From contig OY294044.1 of assembly GCA_958510825.1 (NCBI GenBank), positions 76,058,895 to 76,122,894 on the forward strand: 64,000 nucleotides of DNA, written 5' to 3'. Source of the DNA: Brachypterus glaber (lineage: Eukaryota; Arthropoda; Insecta; Coleoptera; Kateretidae). The position numbers and the translations under genes were made by a program. Numbering within the stretch: position 1 is the stretch's first letter; every line of letters starts with the position of its first letter. The notes under the pieces are model-generated. The model did no database searches and had not been told where the DNA came from. It worked only from the letters and a program-made list of their open reading frames with translations. This document shows, piece by piece, positions 11,309-23,218 of the stretch.

Positions 11309-12140
11309 CCCAGGTAGCAAAATAACATGACATTCACGTGAAAGCCACGTTAATATGTGACATGTGATGTTAAGATTGTAGTCTCATTTAACAAGAATGT
11401 AGCATGGTGGGGATGTCCTAAGTCCGCCCCTAATAACATCACACAATGACATCCCGAAAATAACGTGTTTGTGACATCATAAATCCACATTCCTGTTATA
11501 TCTAATATCTTATGGATGCCGTTACTGTTACTTTAATATTTAAATAATATCCTAGGATATTAGCCTTTTCTAAATTAAAACCATTAAAAACGCTATAACC
11601 CTATAAAAAAATCGGATTTAAAATCAATCAGTAATTGAAACAATCACAGATTGAAACAGATAGATTCTAAATACGAAATTGCAGATTAAGCGAAGAATAT
11701 ATTCCTTTAATCCGTGTCCGTGGTCTTGAGAAGCCCGGCTTGGCTAATTATCCGGAAGGGAAAGGCCAAAAATAAAGAGAGAGAAGCCCGGCAGAGCCCC
11801 CTATCCATTGGAAATCGTATAATGTGTATACAATTTCCTTATAATAATTTACTCTATCAACATCATCTTATATCGATTTTTTTGCTTCGAACGTCGGTGA
11901 GAAGCAAAATAACATGACATTCACGTGAAAGCCACGTTAATATGTGACATGCGATATATTCACAGCGTTGTTCATTATTTGTTATTAAATAACATGTTTG
12001 TCACGTCACACGTGTTACGTTGCAAATGTGATGTTTAATAGATGTTATTTTTCAATATTATGTGATGTTATGATTTAGTTTAAAAATACACCCAAAAGTG
12101 ATGTTAATTTCTTGTAACATAACATCCCTTGCTACCTGGG
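11309..12140. mobile_element. CCCAGGTAGCAA element with internal 49-bp direct repeat
   Basis: The termini CCCAGGTAGCAA and TTGCTACCTGGG are a perfect 12-bp inverted repeat. A 49-bp block starting AGCAAAATAACATGACATTC is present identically at 11316-11364 and 11903-11951. The second block plus the right end could be a complete short element (about 238 bp), with 11309-11902 a truncated copy plus inserted DNA. Many TGTGAC/ATGTCA motifs occur inside. An open frame at 11714-11917 is not recognisable. Confidence 0.65.
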
Positions 12141-12529
12141 AATTAATTAAGGCATTCCCACATTTCTATCGATGAATTAAATTAACTGGCTTGGTTCTTT
12201 TCCATAACTTGGATCAATTATTAAATTAAAACCTAACTACTTGGTAAATTCTAAAAAGTTTGTGCTTAAAATAACAAAAAGTAAGACATAGTAGAACTAT
12301 TTTTCTTAATATTGGACCTCTTATATTTCTAATTGTTTCAATATTTATTGTAAATATAAATTTTCAGTTAAAGCTATTCGAAAATAAACGTACTATACAA
12401 TATTTTAAATGTTTTGGATTTTAAAGCTCGTTTATTATTTTTTTTTTAACAAATAATTTAATGCAGTAAACCAAGAAAAAAAAATGCAAAAGCAAAAAGA
12501 AAAATTGATCATCAGCTGAATTTTGGGAT
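12141..12529. other. unassigned AT-rich stretch
   Basis: No gene or clear repeat end is visible. Confidence 0.3.
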
Positions 12530-12955
12530 TATATATTTTTTTTTTAATTCTTTATTTAGTGGACTTTGCTTAGAAGATGACAGAGCTCTAGAGCTAGGAT
12601 AACAATTAAAGCGTTTAATTAACATTATTGATTCACAGTCGTGAATACATTGGGTCACAAATATATTACAATACACAATTACAATTGTAATAACTTACAT
12701 TAAAAATTACAATTAAAATTTTAGATTTCAAAAATTCGTTAAACGAATAGAACGCTCCTTCTATACAGAACTTTTTTAGGGCACATTTAAAATGATTAAA
12801 AAATGTTATATTTGATATTTCTTTGGCAGTTTGTTGAAAATTCTTATTGCCATAATTCTTGAACCTTTCTCATAAAAAATGGTGGTGTGAGTAGGGATGG
12901 AGTAGAGCTTTTTATATCTTGTTTTTGTGCCTATACTATAGGAGCCGTTTCTATA
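12530..12955 (-). pseudogene. LINE 3' end, 5'-truncated
   Basis: Reverse-complement reading gives the tail of a Jockey/CR1-type reverse transcriptase ORF, including FCIEGAFYSFNEFL, comparable to GGAFNSTKEFLEYTF in the copy at 18428. Frame breaks are present upstream (around the FNKLP-like region). The 3' side ends in an A-rich tail seen as T-runs near 12535-12545. It abuts the palindromic element at 12959. Confidence 0.6.
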
Positions 12956-12958
12956 CTA

Positions 12959-13044
12959 ACCTATTGAAAATGACGGGTCTGTGCGGGTATAAATGGTTCA
13001 CAAACCGGACTTGAGCCGGCAGACCCGTCATTTTCAATAGGGTA
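12959..13044. mobile_element. GGTGCATAAACCGG palindromic element, deleted copy
   Basis: CCTATTGAAAATGACGGGTC on the left and its complement on the right, with the inner arm and loop largely deleted after CCGGACTTGAGC. Third copy of the family. Confidence 0.75.
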
Positions 13045-13062
13045 TACTCAAAGCGAGTCACT

Positions 13063-13272
13063 CACTTTACTGAGAATTATATACCGATACTAAACGTTTT
13101 TGCCTATTTGGAACCCCAGACAACATTTGTTATTAATTACAAGTTGTTACAGTAAAAAATAACAGAACAACGTTATGGTTTACTGTAACACCTTGTAATT
13201 AATAACAAATGTTGCCTGGGGTTCAAATAGACAAAAACGTGCAGTATTTATTATTGTAACGAATTCTGAGTG
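13063..13272. mobile_element. GGCAACATTTG palindromic MITE, copy 1
   Basis: Arms of about 95 bp: ACTGAGAATT..., AACGTTTTTGCCTATTTGGA, ACCCCAGACAACATTTGTTA, then a centre around ACAACGTTATG, mirrored to GAATTCTGAGTG. Two other copies occur at 19648-20253 (interrupted) and 33244-33437. Confidence 0.75.
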
Positions 13273-14291
13273 TTTGTACTTCCATGGAAAAACTCAGCTG
13301 GTTATCTAATTTTCCCACATTTTTCTCAATTTACTGCATTAATTCCTTTTGGTCCCCAATAAAATTGAAAAGAACATGTATGTATTAATAGTTGTTCATT
13401 ATAATATAATAATTATTATATACATTTTTATGTAAAATTTAACTGCATTTATTTCGTAACCTATTGACTATTAAAAAATTCAAATTCAAAACTTGGTCTT
13501 AAGCTAGTCTTAACTTGCGATTTGTCACACCTGTCCTCAATGGAAAAAAACATTAAGGTTACTGACGCAAAAAAATTCTTTACATATAAAAAAGAATGGT
13601 TAAAGATTAAAATTTTTTGAGGCCACATCCTAACTGGATCCTCTTTTTGAGAAAATTAAGTTAAAGAGAGCCAGGGGCCTTAATTTCGTTTTTTTGAAAA
13701 CGGCTGTTTCCACGAGAAAAATTGTTACATTTAGATGAAAAAACTCAAAAGATGTAAATTAGTATTCTCTCTTAATATTAATTACTATAATAGTCAAAGT
13801 TGTTGGAGCTATACCTTGATAAGGGTTTTAGTTATCGAGCTGATTAAAAAAAAAACACTTGGTAAATAAACTGTTTAACTATCATTTGTGATATAACGTT
13901 GAATCAGCCATTTTTGAGATATTTGAAGAAAATTAAATTTAGGCCCCATCTTTAAACCTCATTTTCTCAAAAAAACAATCAGTAACGATTTTTCTCTCAA
14001 CGGTTTTTTATGTCCAGACCATCTTCTTTAGATTTGAGAAAGCAGGTTTTTGCATCAGTAGGTATTCTAAATATTTTTTATCCAATACATACAGATAATA
14101 AGACAATTGCTTTATTTTAAATAGATAAACTCAATAATAAGCCCCGCGCGGCTTTTACTTTATTGAGTGGATAATTATTTATTTTACCCACTGTCACTTG
14201 TCAAATTATTTTCTTGTAAATGTCATTAAAATTTTTAATAAAAATATGAATTCCTAAGCTATTTATTGGATAAAACCTTGTATGGCACTCA
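13273..14291. other. unassigned stretch
   Basis: AT-rich, with no convincing gene. The text near 13600-14060 has the look of an old non-coding repeat (GAGGCCACATCCTAACTGGA; TTAGGCCCCATC) but I see no ends. Confidence 0.3.
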
Positions 14292-14292
14292 T

Positions 14293-14385
14293 AGGTAAAC
14301 CGATATTGCCCTCTCGAAAATTAACCTGCTTGGGTGACACCTCGCTAGGTTAATTTTCTCATGGGCAATATCTTACTTTACCCAC
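14293..14385. repeat. inverted repeat, about 40-bp arms
   Basis: GGTAAACCGATATTGCCC ... GAAAATTAACCT on the left pairs with AGGTTAATTTTC ... GGGCAATATC ... TTTACC on the right. Confidence 0.7.
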
Positions 14386-15179
14386 TAGTAACATACATAA
14401 CTATTTTCTATTGAGGGCAACTTTGTTCTATCAAGACCAAATACATTGAAGTAAAAGTCAGAGATTCTATTAGTTAGTTTATTTTTGCTTCAAAGTTTGT
14501 AATACAAACTTCCATAATGACGCATTAATTAATGAGTCTGGCTAAACATTTACAGTTCTGGCGAAGGCGCCACCACGAGAACAAACTTGAGTTGGTTCCA
14601 TAGGCGTAGTAAAAAGGGAGCTTATATTTTATTTTTCTTTGGATGTGAAAAAACTTTCCTTACGTTAATAATTGGGTCAATATCAAATTAGTACTCCTTT
14701 CGTGTCCCAAGGGCAAAAAACAATTAAAATGATTTATAGATTTTTTTTTGCACTTTTTCATTGTAAATCCATCCCTTCTAATTAGACCTTTGTTAAAATA
14801 TGTAATTTTTATTATAATTAGCCAGAAGATAAGGTTTAAATGTCGTTTTTTAGCTATTTTTCGTTGTCACACGCAATATTTGACATTTTTGTTTATAAAC
14901 TGTACACAGCATTGTAATATTTTTTCTTTTTTTTTAAATATTCCTTAAAAGACATTGGGTAGGATTAAGGCATATCCACAAGCTCGCATAACAACATAAT
15001 ACATAAGAATGCGGTACCGTGATTGGCTTACAAGATACATGGCGGCACTTCAAGTCAATCACTTAGGCTTTTTACGGATAAAAAAATTATTGTACCTGCC
15101 AGTCTGCTAATAAATTATTATTATTATTTGATGTTCAACCAAAAAACGTAGCATCAAATATATGCTTGTCCCAAGAAAC
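14386..15179. other. unassigned stretch
   Basis: No gene seen. The open frame at 14748-14948 is low complexity. Confidence 0.3.
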
Positions 15180-16066
15180 ATGTTCATTCAGCTGGACATA
15201 AACTTTTTACTTCCTTACTTTATCTATTAGTTAGTTAAATATTCATGTTACTTTTTTAACAAGTCTTTGCATTTTTTTTTGTTTTATATAAATTCTCCAA
15301 AAAACATAGTCGTACCTTTTTAAATCTTCATTCAGCTGGCCTCTCATTTTTTTAAATTATGGAAAAGTTTAAATAGCGGGTTTCTATCTTTTAGTTCTAA
15401 AATATAGGCAATCATGGTCGAATATCACAGCAAAAATTTTATGACGATTAATGTTTATTTAATATTTTTTTTAAGATCTTAACTAAAATATTCATCCAGC
15501 TGGACCTTTCATCCCCGTGGCTTTTTTTTAATACGTTTAATATCAAACTAATTTTTTAGCGATAACTTGCTTAATACTTTTCGTATAATAATAAAAAAAA
15601 TTCACCAAAAGAAAGCTTATATAATTTTCTACAAAAAAGATTCTATACATGTTTGTGATACGGCTGGGACCCTTTGAGGTAAAAGCACGAAAGAGAAAAA
15701 AAAATCATAAAAATTAAGTACAAATACTATTTTTTTTGCGATAACTAGCTGACTTCTTATTATATGATTTCTTTTGTATCAAGTGAAAGCTTTCTCTACA
15801 GAAAATGGCGGATGGATTTTTGTGCTACGGCTAGGACTCTTTGAGGTATAGGCACAGAAAGCAAAAAAAATCAAAAAAATACAGTACCAAATCTATTTTT
15901 TTGTGATAACTTGTTTAGTACTTACCGTGTGAAAAAAGCTGAAAAACCAAACGAAAGCTTACCTAATTCTCTACAAAACATATCTTATGCATTATTGTGC
16001 TAGGGCTAAGATTGTTTGAAGTATAGGCACGAAAACGAAAAAAATAAGAAAAATACGGTATAGTTC
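15180..16066. repeat. decayed tandem repeats, roughly 140-180 bp per unit
   Basis: The last three units begin near 15548, 15727 and 15889 with GCGATAACTNGCT-like sequence. Each contains a TACGGCTGGGACCCTTTGAG-type block followed by A-rich DNA. Upstream, TTCATTCAGCTGG recurs near 15186, 15328 and 15491 at similar spacing, suggesting older units. Confidence 0.65.
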
Positions 16067-16159
16067 AACTCGCAACAGACCATTTTTTTTAAGAAGTCGA
16101 GGGGAAATTAATATAAAAATGAGTATTAATTTGATATTAACCTTATAAGTCCTACGAGT

Positions 16160-16400
16160 CCAGAGTGGCAGAAGCCCCTGAACTGGACCTGATATTGATT
16201 AAGAAAACTTATATAAGATTATTTTATATTTCTAAATTTTAATTTGAATTAAAAACGGCAAAAGTTACTTTTTACAGTTTACTTGTGCTTAGGCCCTAGA
16301 GACAACGGTCCCTGAATCGGACCTGATTATCAATAAAAAAGCAATAAGATTATTTTGTACATAGATAATATCTAAATCATAAATTTTATTTCGAATTCAG
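16160..16400. repeat. two-unit diverged tandem repeat
   Basis: Two units of about 130 bp, each with a CCCTGAAxxGGACCTGAT block followed by an AAGATTATTTT block. Confidence 0.55.
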
Positions 16401-17434
16401 ATATGCCGACCTAGAAAAACCATAAATACAATTATTTATGTTTAAAAATGTTCGGTCGCCATATTGGATTCGCCATTTTGAATTTGCAATTTTTGACATC
16501 AGATTCAGATGTTTTGATCCAAAAATTCCCTATGTAAAAAGTTTTGTTTAATTTTGACTATCCAAAATTTTTTTTGAAAATTTTAACTTATATCGAGACA
16601 AGTGAGCACCATTGTTTGCGCCTTTGCGCCTACTATAAAAATTGTATTTCTTATTGACCAATAAATATTTTACATGCATAATTTTTTTCCTAGTAAGTTG
16701 TAATTTTGAACTTTTTTCTGAACTGAAAAGAAGTACTTTTCTGATATTAACCCAATTGCGGATGAAATATTAGGGTGGACCTTTTTTTTTGGTATAATTT
16801 TCCAACATTTGATCCTTTTGAGTTTGGTTGTTTCACTTACTCCTGAATTACAGCTCTCAGTTGACACTAAAATTTTCAGACAGCTCTACCTTTATGAACT
16901 CTATCTTAAATCAGAAGCAGAATCTATATTTTAATTTTGTGTAACATCTAAAATATTGTATAGTTATGTTAAATAGTCCAGTTTCAGTTTTGTCTATTCT
17001 AATAGCATCTATTTGGTCTAATATCGATATATCACAATGTCCAAAAAGCTAACATAAGTTTTATCATTTACAAATTTATATGTATATGTATATTTACGGT
17101 TAATAAAATTTAGACCGTCTGGAGGCCTGATTCTTGACTTTCGGAAAGTAGAATAGCTGATAGAACGACGCTGAATTGTAATTGCAAGCAGTCTATTTTT
17201 CAACACAATACGTTAATGCGTTACTATCTTTGCTCTATTTTCTCCGAAATTCAAGAACTAGGCCCCAGCTTTGTTAAAGAGAACTAAGCGACATGATGGC
17301 CACAATAATAAAGAATATAAAACTTTTAAAAAATTAAAATTTTATATTTTAATATTAAATTATTTAATGTGGTGATATGTTTATTATTATGATTAAAAAG
17401 GGTCCGAAATTTTTAATTTTAAACAAAATACAGA
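16401..17434. other. unassigned stretch
   Basis: Open frames at 16670-16867 and 17018-17206 (minus strand) have protein-like composition but no recognisable domain or splice support. I leave them uncalled. Confidence 0.3.
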
Positions 17435-17577
17435 GAGTAAAGTCTAAAAACGTTTTCTTAATCAGCGTGCAGAGTTGACTCTTGTTACTGAAGAGGGCCA
17501 GCAGCCCGAAACTGTCAGTCTACCAATATCTCTCTGTACGATGATTAGAAAATAGATTGATGGAATAATAAAATAAT
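17435..17577. mobile_element. solo arm of the compound foldback family
   Basis: Contains TTTTCTTAATCAGCGTGCAG, GAGGGCCAGCAGCCCGAAAC and ACTGTCAGTCTACCAATATC. These are shared with both arms of the foldback at 55870-56388. Only one arm is present. Confidence 0.7.
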
Positions 17578-18419
17578 TGATATATTTATATATAACATTG
17601 ACAATAATCCAGTATTTTACTAGTTTGCTGTGACGTTTTATACATATCTATGTATAAAAACATTATTATTATTGTTTTGGGTAAGCAAGCATACGTAAAA
17701 ACATTACAGTACACTAAAGTGCTTTATAAATCCCTTTTTACCGCTTTGTATTTATTATTGTGTTTGTCGATTAGTTCCATTTCAATAATCATCCATTTAT
17801 GTACCTAGATGTTTATTTAATTATTTATTTTAATTCGAGGAGAATAACTAGTTATACATTCTTGAATAGTTAACTATAGTACAGAAGAAAATTTAGAAGT
17901 CGTAAAACACCCTTTCTGAACATTGTTAGTCAAATACTTAGCTGTTGTATACATGAGGAGTCCAGCATCAAAAATTGCTGAAATTTTGTAACGCACTGTT
18001 ATTTTATAGTAAAGCCCAATTCACAAATGTACTGATCTCCAGTTAGTATATGAACTGTCTAAATATTTATTAAAGACTTTAAAAACTTAGATAAATATAT
18101 CAATCTTTTTATCTTTAGGTTTTGGTCAAACAAAGCCAACTTATTTGGTCAAAGATATAGGCATGTTTGGTTATAATATAATTATGTATATGTTTATAAG
18201 GAAGTTCGTTTAAATTTTAAATCGACACGTGTTTTCTTAAGGAATTATAAATTTTATTGTTTTGAAGACGCTCTACCAACACGGTGCTTTTCTGGACCAA
18301 AAATGTTTTTTTTTAAGAGCTTAACCTATAATAGGTTAAATAATTGTTTTCTAACCCCTAGGGCCCTAGAGACTATTTTCGTAAAAAAAAAAAAATCTTT
18401 GACGCTACTTTTTTTTATA
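17578..18419. other. unassigned stretch
   Basis: AT-rich. ACACGGTGCTTTTCTGG near 18280 resembles the end of the CACGGTGC foldback, but no arm follows convincingly. Confidence 0.3.
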
Positions 18420-19014
18420 GTTGGGCCTTGACATCTTTAATTAATAAACCAAATGAGGTATTAAAAGCTGAGTATCATGCCCTATTTGAGTCCAAAGTTA
18501 GTTACGGACTGGTGGCCTGGGGAAGTGCCTCGGGCATAGATAGAATCTTCAAAATACAAAGAAGGTTAGTGAGAGTATTGTGCAATTTAAGTTATAGGGA
18601 GAATGTTACAGAAAAACTTACCGAACTAAAAATATTAACAGTTCCGTCTTTATTTATTTATGTATCTCTGTGTTATGTTAAAGAAAATCTTACTAATTAC
18701 TCGCAGCAACTTGACATACATGAAAATAGTACTCGTTTAGCTGAAAATACCAGATTACCAAAACTTAGACTCGAGAGTAGTAAGCTTGGTTTTAACTACT
18801 CTGGACCAACTTTTTTTAATAAATTGCCAAAGAAATTTCGTAACCTTCCCCTAAAGCAGTTTAGGATTAAAATTAAAGAGTTTTTAATTGGTGGTGCCTT
18901 TAACAGTACCAAAGAATTTTTAGAGTATACATTTTAAATATTGGCTGTGTATAATATATAATTTGACATGTGTAAACCTAGTATCACGAATAAATTATTA
19001 TTACTATTACTAAC
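18420..19014 (+). pseudogene. 5'-truncated LINE, reverse transcriptase C-terminal region
   Basis: A 169-codon open frame (18428-18937) reads HALFESKVSYGLVAWG, then IQRRLVRVLCN, LKILTVPSLFIY and GPTFFNKLPKKFRNLPL. This is the standard post-palm (thumb and C-terminal) region of Jockey/CR1-type LINE ORF2 proteins. The catalytic FADD block and endonuclease are missing, as expected for 5' truncation during target-primed reverse transcription. The 3' end is a TTA-rich tail (ATTATTACTATTACTAAC) near 18990-19014. The open frame is intact over what remains, so insertion is fairly recent. Confidence 0.8.
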
Positions 19015-19311
19015 TCTTACTGACACAATTCTTTAAATTAGAAGGTTTGTTGGATTTGGTACCTATGTACAACCAGATGTTCCCTATATGTACCAAATTT
19101 TATCTTTATAAATACAGAGATACAGGGATGTACTAGGGACACTAGATCTATGACACCCAGTATAGAATTTAGCCCGTATGGAATAATTCACATACCAATT
19201 TTGAGTAATCACTTTTTTGATACCTATCACAAGAAGATCCTGCATTGAACTATTTAGTTGTTCAATTAGAACAATAAGAAAAAAAATGGTGGCGTTCTGT
19301 TATACTGCCGT

Positions 19312-19374
19312 GCTAAGCTGAAAGGTCCTATCTATATAGGTTTAACATATACAGATAGGACCTTTCAGCTTAGC
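19312..19374. repeat. perfect 22-bp hairpin with 19-nt loop
   Basis: Left arm 19312-19333 (GCTAAGCTGAAAGGTCCTAT...) is exactly complementary to 19353-19374. It could be a small MITE core or, if transcribed, a miRNA-like hairpin. Confidence 0.75.
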
Positions 19375-19647
19375 AAATCAGCAAATGCTACCTAAATACA
19401 GCGTTATAATTTATAACTTATAAACAGCATTTATTAATGTCCGTCACTACTACAGTATTTTATAAAGTGAAAAATGTTTTCTTTTTGTTTAAATCTATAA
19501 AAAGTACTGTTTTCAGTTTATAAAAAAACACGTCTCAATACCAGTTTAAGAGATAATGCTTGCGCCTTCGCCATAATTGTAAATATCAAAAACAGCAATT
19601 TATTAGTAAAATGCTTTTTACAAGTTTACTACTTTTTATCCACGGTT

Positions 19648-20253
19648 CACATAACGTCGTTATGTTATGTTTTACTGTAACAACTTGTATTTAATAACAA
19701 ATGTTGCCTGGGTTTCCAAATAGGCCAAAACAGCCTTACTTTATGGAACACAAAATATTAACATTAACTGGCCTTTATTTGTACTCTCTTCTTACTTATG
19801 CTAAAAATAGTCCCAACACACTTACAAGAGGGGATATTTACAAGCGTGAAAGCTGGAGTAAGGACATGTTAGCGGTACCCCCTGCAAGACTTAAAATTTC
19901 ACAAAAAAATCCCGATCATGCAGGTGTTATATGTTTAAATAAATTTTTTAAAATAGATAAAAAAATTGCAACACAGCAAAAAATTATTTAAAAGAAAATT
20001 AAAATTTTTCCTAATAAACAAATCCTATTATTCCCTTAACAAATTTTTAAATGACTGAATTTTAATGATTAATTGTAATTTTATTGTATTTGTATTAATA
20101 TCAAATTTTTTTGACGTCTCTGTATTTTACATTGTGTATCGTGTAACAATTTATTGCTTAAACAACCCTACATTATTGTAAACAAATTGAGTAAATAAAT
20201 ATTATATTCTATTCTATTCATTTAGTATTTACTAAGGTAACGGATTCTCAGTG
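19648..20253. mobile_element. GGCAACATTTG palindromic MITE, copy 2, split by a LINE
   Basis: The centre and part of the right arm (AACAACTTGTATTTAATAAC, AAATGTTGCCTGGG) occupy 19648-19733. The distal end (GTATTTACTA, ACGGATTCTCAGTG) resumes at about 20220. A LINE 3' end sits between. The left arm is mostly absent. Confidence 0.7.
19734..20219 (+). pseudogene. 5'-truncated LINE inserted in a MITE
   Basis: The coding remnant (to 19991) reads EHKILTLTGLYLYSLLTYAK, then RGDIYKRESWSKDMLAVPPA and RLKISQKNPDHAG. This matches the final region of Jockey/CR1-type ORF2 proteins. It is followed by an A/T-rich 3' UTR ending in an ATTCT repeat (ATATTCTATTCTATTC). The MITE sequence on either side is contiguous once this block is removed, which defines the insertion. 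Confidence 0.75.
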
Positions 20254-20479
20254 TGTATCAACTAGGTTTGCAAAGTACGTGGATAAAAAATTAGTAAAGT
20301 TGTAAAAAGTATTTTACTAATAATTGCTGTTTTTTTTTTTATAAAAATCTATTTTTTGAAAATTTATGTAAATATCTTGTTTTCTACTTTTTAGTTATAT
20401 ACATAACATTTAATTAATAGAAGGGTTTTAATTTTAAAAACTTTTTTATATATTGTTTTATTTTCATGTTGTTTAGTTA

Positions 20480-21060
20480 TATTTAAATAATATGTAAAGT
20501 AACCCTTATTGGGTACGAAAAAGAGATTTTATACAAACATGTATTGTCAACGTAAATAAGCATGCGTACTAAATTTCAGCTTCCTAAGTTTTTTCTTAGT
20601 GCGTAAAACAGAGAAGGCCCGGTAGGTTTAAGTTAGCCGCATGGGGGATGATGGGGGGTCGATGGTGGTGTTTTATTTACATTAAAATTTTATTATCACG
20701 GGATGAGTACGTAACCCAATTTTAGTTTTAAATTCTCTATCTACTCACGTGGGTAAAAAAAGGGTTTTTGATATTTCAGGGGTGGGGGGTAAATTTTATA
20801 TAAAATTGTAGTGTTAGGGGAGATAAGTATGTATACTAGGTTGATGGGAGGGTTAACGGGTTTTTTTTATTTAAAATAAAATTTTATTATCACGGGATCA
20901 GTACGTTACCCAATTTTTAGTTTTAAATTAGCTCGTGTGGGTAAAAAAAAAATTGGGGGATAAATTTTATATAAAATTATTTTGTTAGGGCAGATAAGCC
21001 TGTGTACCAAATTTCATCTCTCTAAGTTTATTCTAAGTGGGTGAAAAAGCATTTGGCAAA
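20480..21060. repeat. tandem duplication, about 192-bp unit
   Basis: TTTTATTATCACGGGATNAG and ACGTNACCCAATTTTAG recur near 20688 and 20880. Flanking partial units contain ATTTCAGCTTCCTAAG / ATTTCATCTCTCTAAG. Confidence 0.7.
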
Positions 21061-21396
21061 TTTGAGTACAAATACATATGTATAGTATACATTGTATAGT
21101 ATACGTTGCATACCTATATGGAAATGAAGTGAATAAAAGGGTTTTAAAAAGGGATTTCATTAGTTATTTTATTAAAAATATGTTATATTTACAAAAGTAG
21201 GTGAGTAATAAAGACCGTCCGGACGCGTCACTGAAAATCAAACGTTAAAAAAATTATATAAAGAGGTATGTTTTTCATGAATAGACCTCAAGATTTATGT
21301 TATGTATTAAGATTAGGGGCTCACCGTGTTAAAGATATAGATATAGCTGTAAATGCCATTTTTACATTTTTAGAGCGCTTTGGCTCCCGGATATAT

Positions 21397-21421
21397 GTTC
21401 AGTGAACATTGTTCACTGAAC
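21397..21421. repeat. perfect 12-bp palindrome
   Basis: GTTCAGTGAACA and its exact complement around one central base. Confidence 0.8.
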
Positions 21422-21735
21422 TTGTGATATCAAAAACTTTGATTATGTTTGAAAAAGTGACATATGAATTATAACGTACATAAAACTCTATAAAAAACGT
21501 AGCCAGAATGAAACGTTGTATTTAAAAAAAATGGTTCTTCAGCATTTTTTTTTTGGTTCAGAAAATCACCATATGCAGATAGAAACGTCAACTTTAGAAA
21601 AACACATTTCAGCTCTTTTAATCTAATCTGATTATTGATTAAATCATTATTCAATGAACTAATAACTTAAAAAAAAACCTAGTTATTGATTGATCTACAT
21701 TTCCTACTCTACAGGTTTATTTTTTAAATGGTACA

Positions 21736-22204
21736 CAGGCCCGGACTGCCAATTTGGCCACAGTGGAAATTCAAAAATTTGGCTTTTTAAAGTGTGATAA
21801 TAATAACAATAATAATATTTATTGCATAAATCATACATAGAATTTACAAATATATATAATAAATATGCTACTGGCACAAAAATGTATGGTACATTTAAAC
21901 GTGCTTAAGAACAAAAATATATAACAAACTAAAACTATATAAGAAAATAAAACTATATATAAAATAAATTCTAAAATATAAAATAAAATAAAATAATTGC
22001 TAGAATAAGCTAAGTATATCAAGCCTATTTACTATAATACCAAGCATGTCGATACAGATCATCTGTGGCCATATCCGTGATAGATGGGGCCAGATTGAAC
22101 TGAAAATTTGGTAATACCTAAGCTGTAATTATTAAAAATTATACCTTTAAAATCAAAAACACAAAAGTCAATTGACCATTAAGCCACCTTGGATTCCGGG
22201 CCTG
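21736..22204. mobile_element. hAT-type MITE
   Basis: CAGGCCCGGACTGCCAATTT at the left and, inward from the right, CAGGCCCGGAATCCAAGGTG. Flanking octamers ATGGTACA and ATGACATA match at 5 of 8. A LINE 3' end is nested inside (21796-22115). Confidence 0.6.
21796..22115 (-). pseudogene. LINE 3' end nested in the hAT MITE
   Basis: On the minus strand a short frame ends ITDMATDDLYRHAWYYSK at a TAG (22027-22025). It is followed by an A-rich 3' UTR and a TTATTATTG-type simple tail (21796-21825). This looks like the last codons and tail of a LINE. The clade is uncertain because little protein remains. Confidence 0.5.
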
Positions 22205-22608
22205 ATGACATAGCACCTTTATTATTTAAACTACGTAAGATATTTATTTATTTGTTTACGGGTAGGTACCCGTTAGGGACCTACAAGGTGTTTTATATCA
22301 CGGCGTATAACTACTATAGTATACTATTATGAATTTCGTTGCTTCCCAACTAAATAACCATCTAATTTTTAAGTAAGTGTTCTATGTTTTATACCGTCTT
22401 TTCCTTCACATATTTCCAATCCATAATCCATAATTATAAATATTTCAATTAACATAAATACTTAAATTGTGTGGAAATAAATTATTTAAAAAAATTACCT
22501 TCGATTTTGACAGGTTTATTTTTAGAATAACACTACGCGATATATACGATAGCTAAAGGGAACAACCTTAAATAGAAATAGGCGTTTGGTTAAACATGGT
22601 TTGAAAGG
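22205..22608. other. unassigned stretch
   Basis: I see no gene or repeat boundary here. Confidence 0.3.
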
Positions 22609-23218
22609 TAAATAACTAGAGATCGGATTTTACCGAGTCGTGATGTCAAAATCCATAGCCGGGTACAACAGAATAACAATTTTATAAAAATGTTTTATAA
22701 CCTATCAAACTACTACATTTACAAAGAAAAGTATATAAATATTATGAAAAAGTCCAAACGTTTTTATTTAAGTGAAAGAAAATTAAAAAAAACAACAGAT
22801 CCGAAAATTATGAGTTAGTTGGACTTTTAAATAATCCAAATTTTATTTATCAGTAGTATTAATAAAATTGTAACATGGTGGCTGGGTATTACTTTTATCA
22901 AGTTAAAAAAAAATCTGCCTGGCCAATCCTGTTCTATTCGCAATAACAGCTCACGTGACGTTTAAAACTTGTGAAAAATGTTTTTAAACATTTCTTCAAA
23001 ATTATTATTTAAATCTTTTTTTTTTTCATATTATAAATAAAATACTAAATTACACAACTAAAACTTATAGTGTTTGTAGAAAAAACAAACTACCGACGAA
23101 ATCTTTTTGTGTTTTATTCAATTTGTGAAGAGGTGACTGGAAGGTGAAATCTATTTGAAATCGTTAAAAACATGTACTCTGCAGAGATCTAAAAGCTCGA
23201 AACTTGTTTCCGTAAGAT

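Noticed and set aside
15180..16066. CRISPR-like array
   Set aside because: Units are long, diverged and tandem without unique spacers of even length, in a eukaryotic context.
16670..17206. Minus-strand frames MSTESCNSGV... and MLKNRLLAIT...
   Set aside because: Protein-like composition but no recognisable family, conserved motif or matching splice sites.
18277..18330. Another copy of the CACGGTGC foldback
   Set aside because: Only about 17 bases of the tip match and no arm follows.
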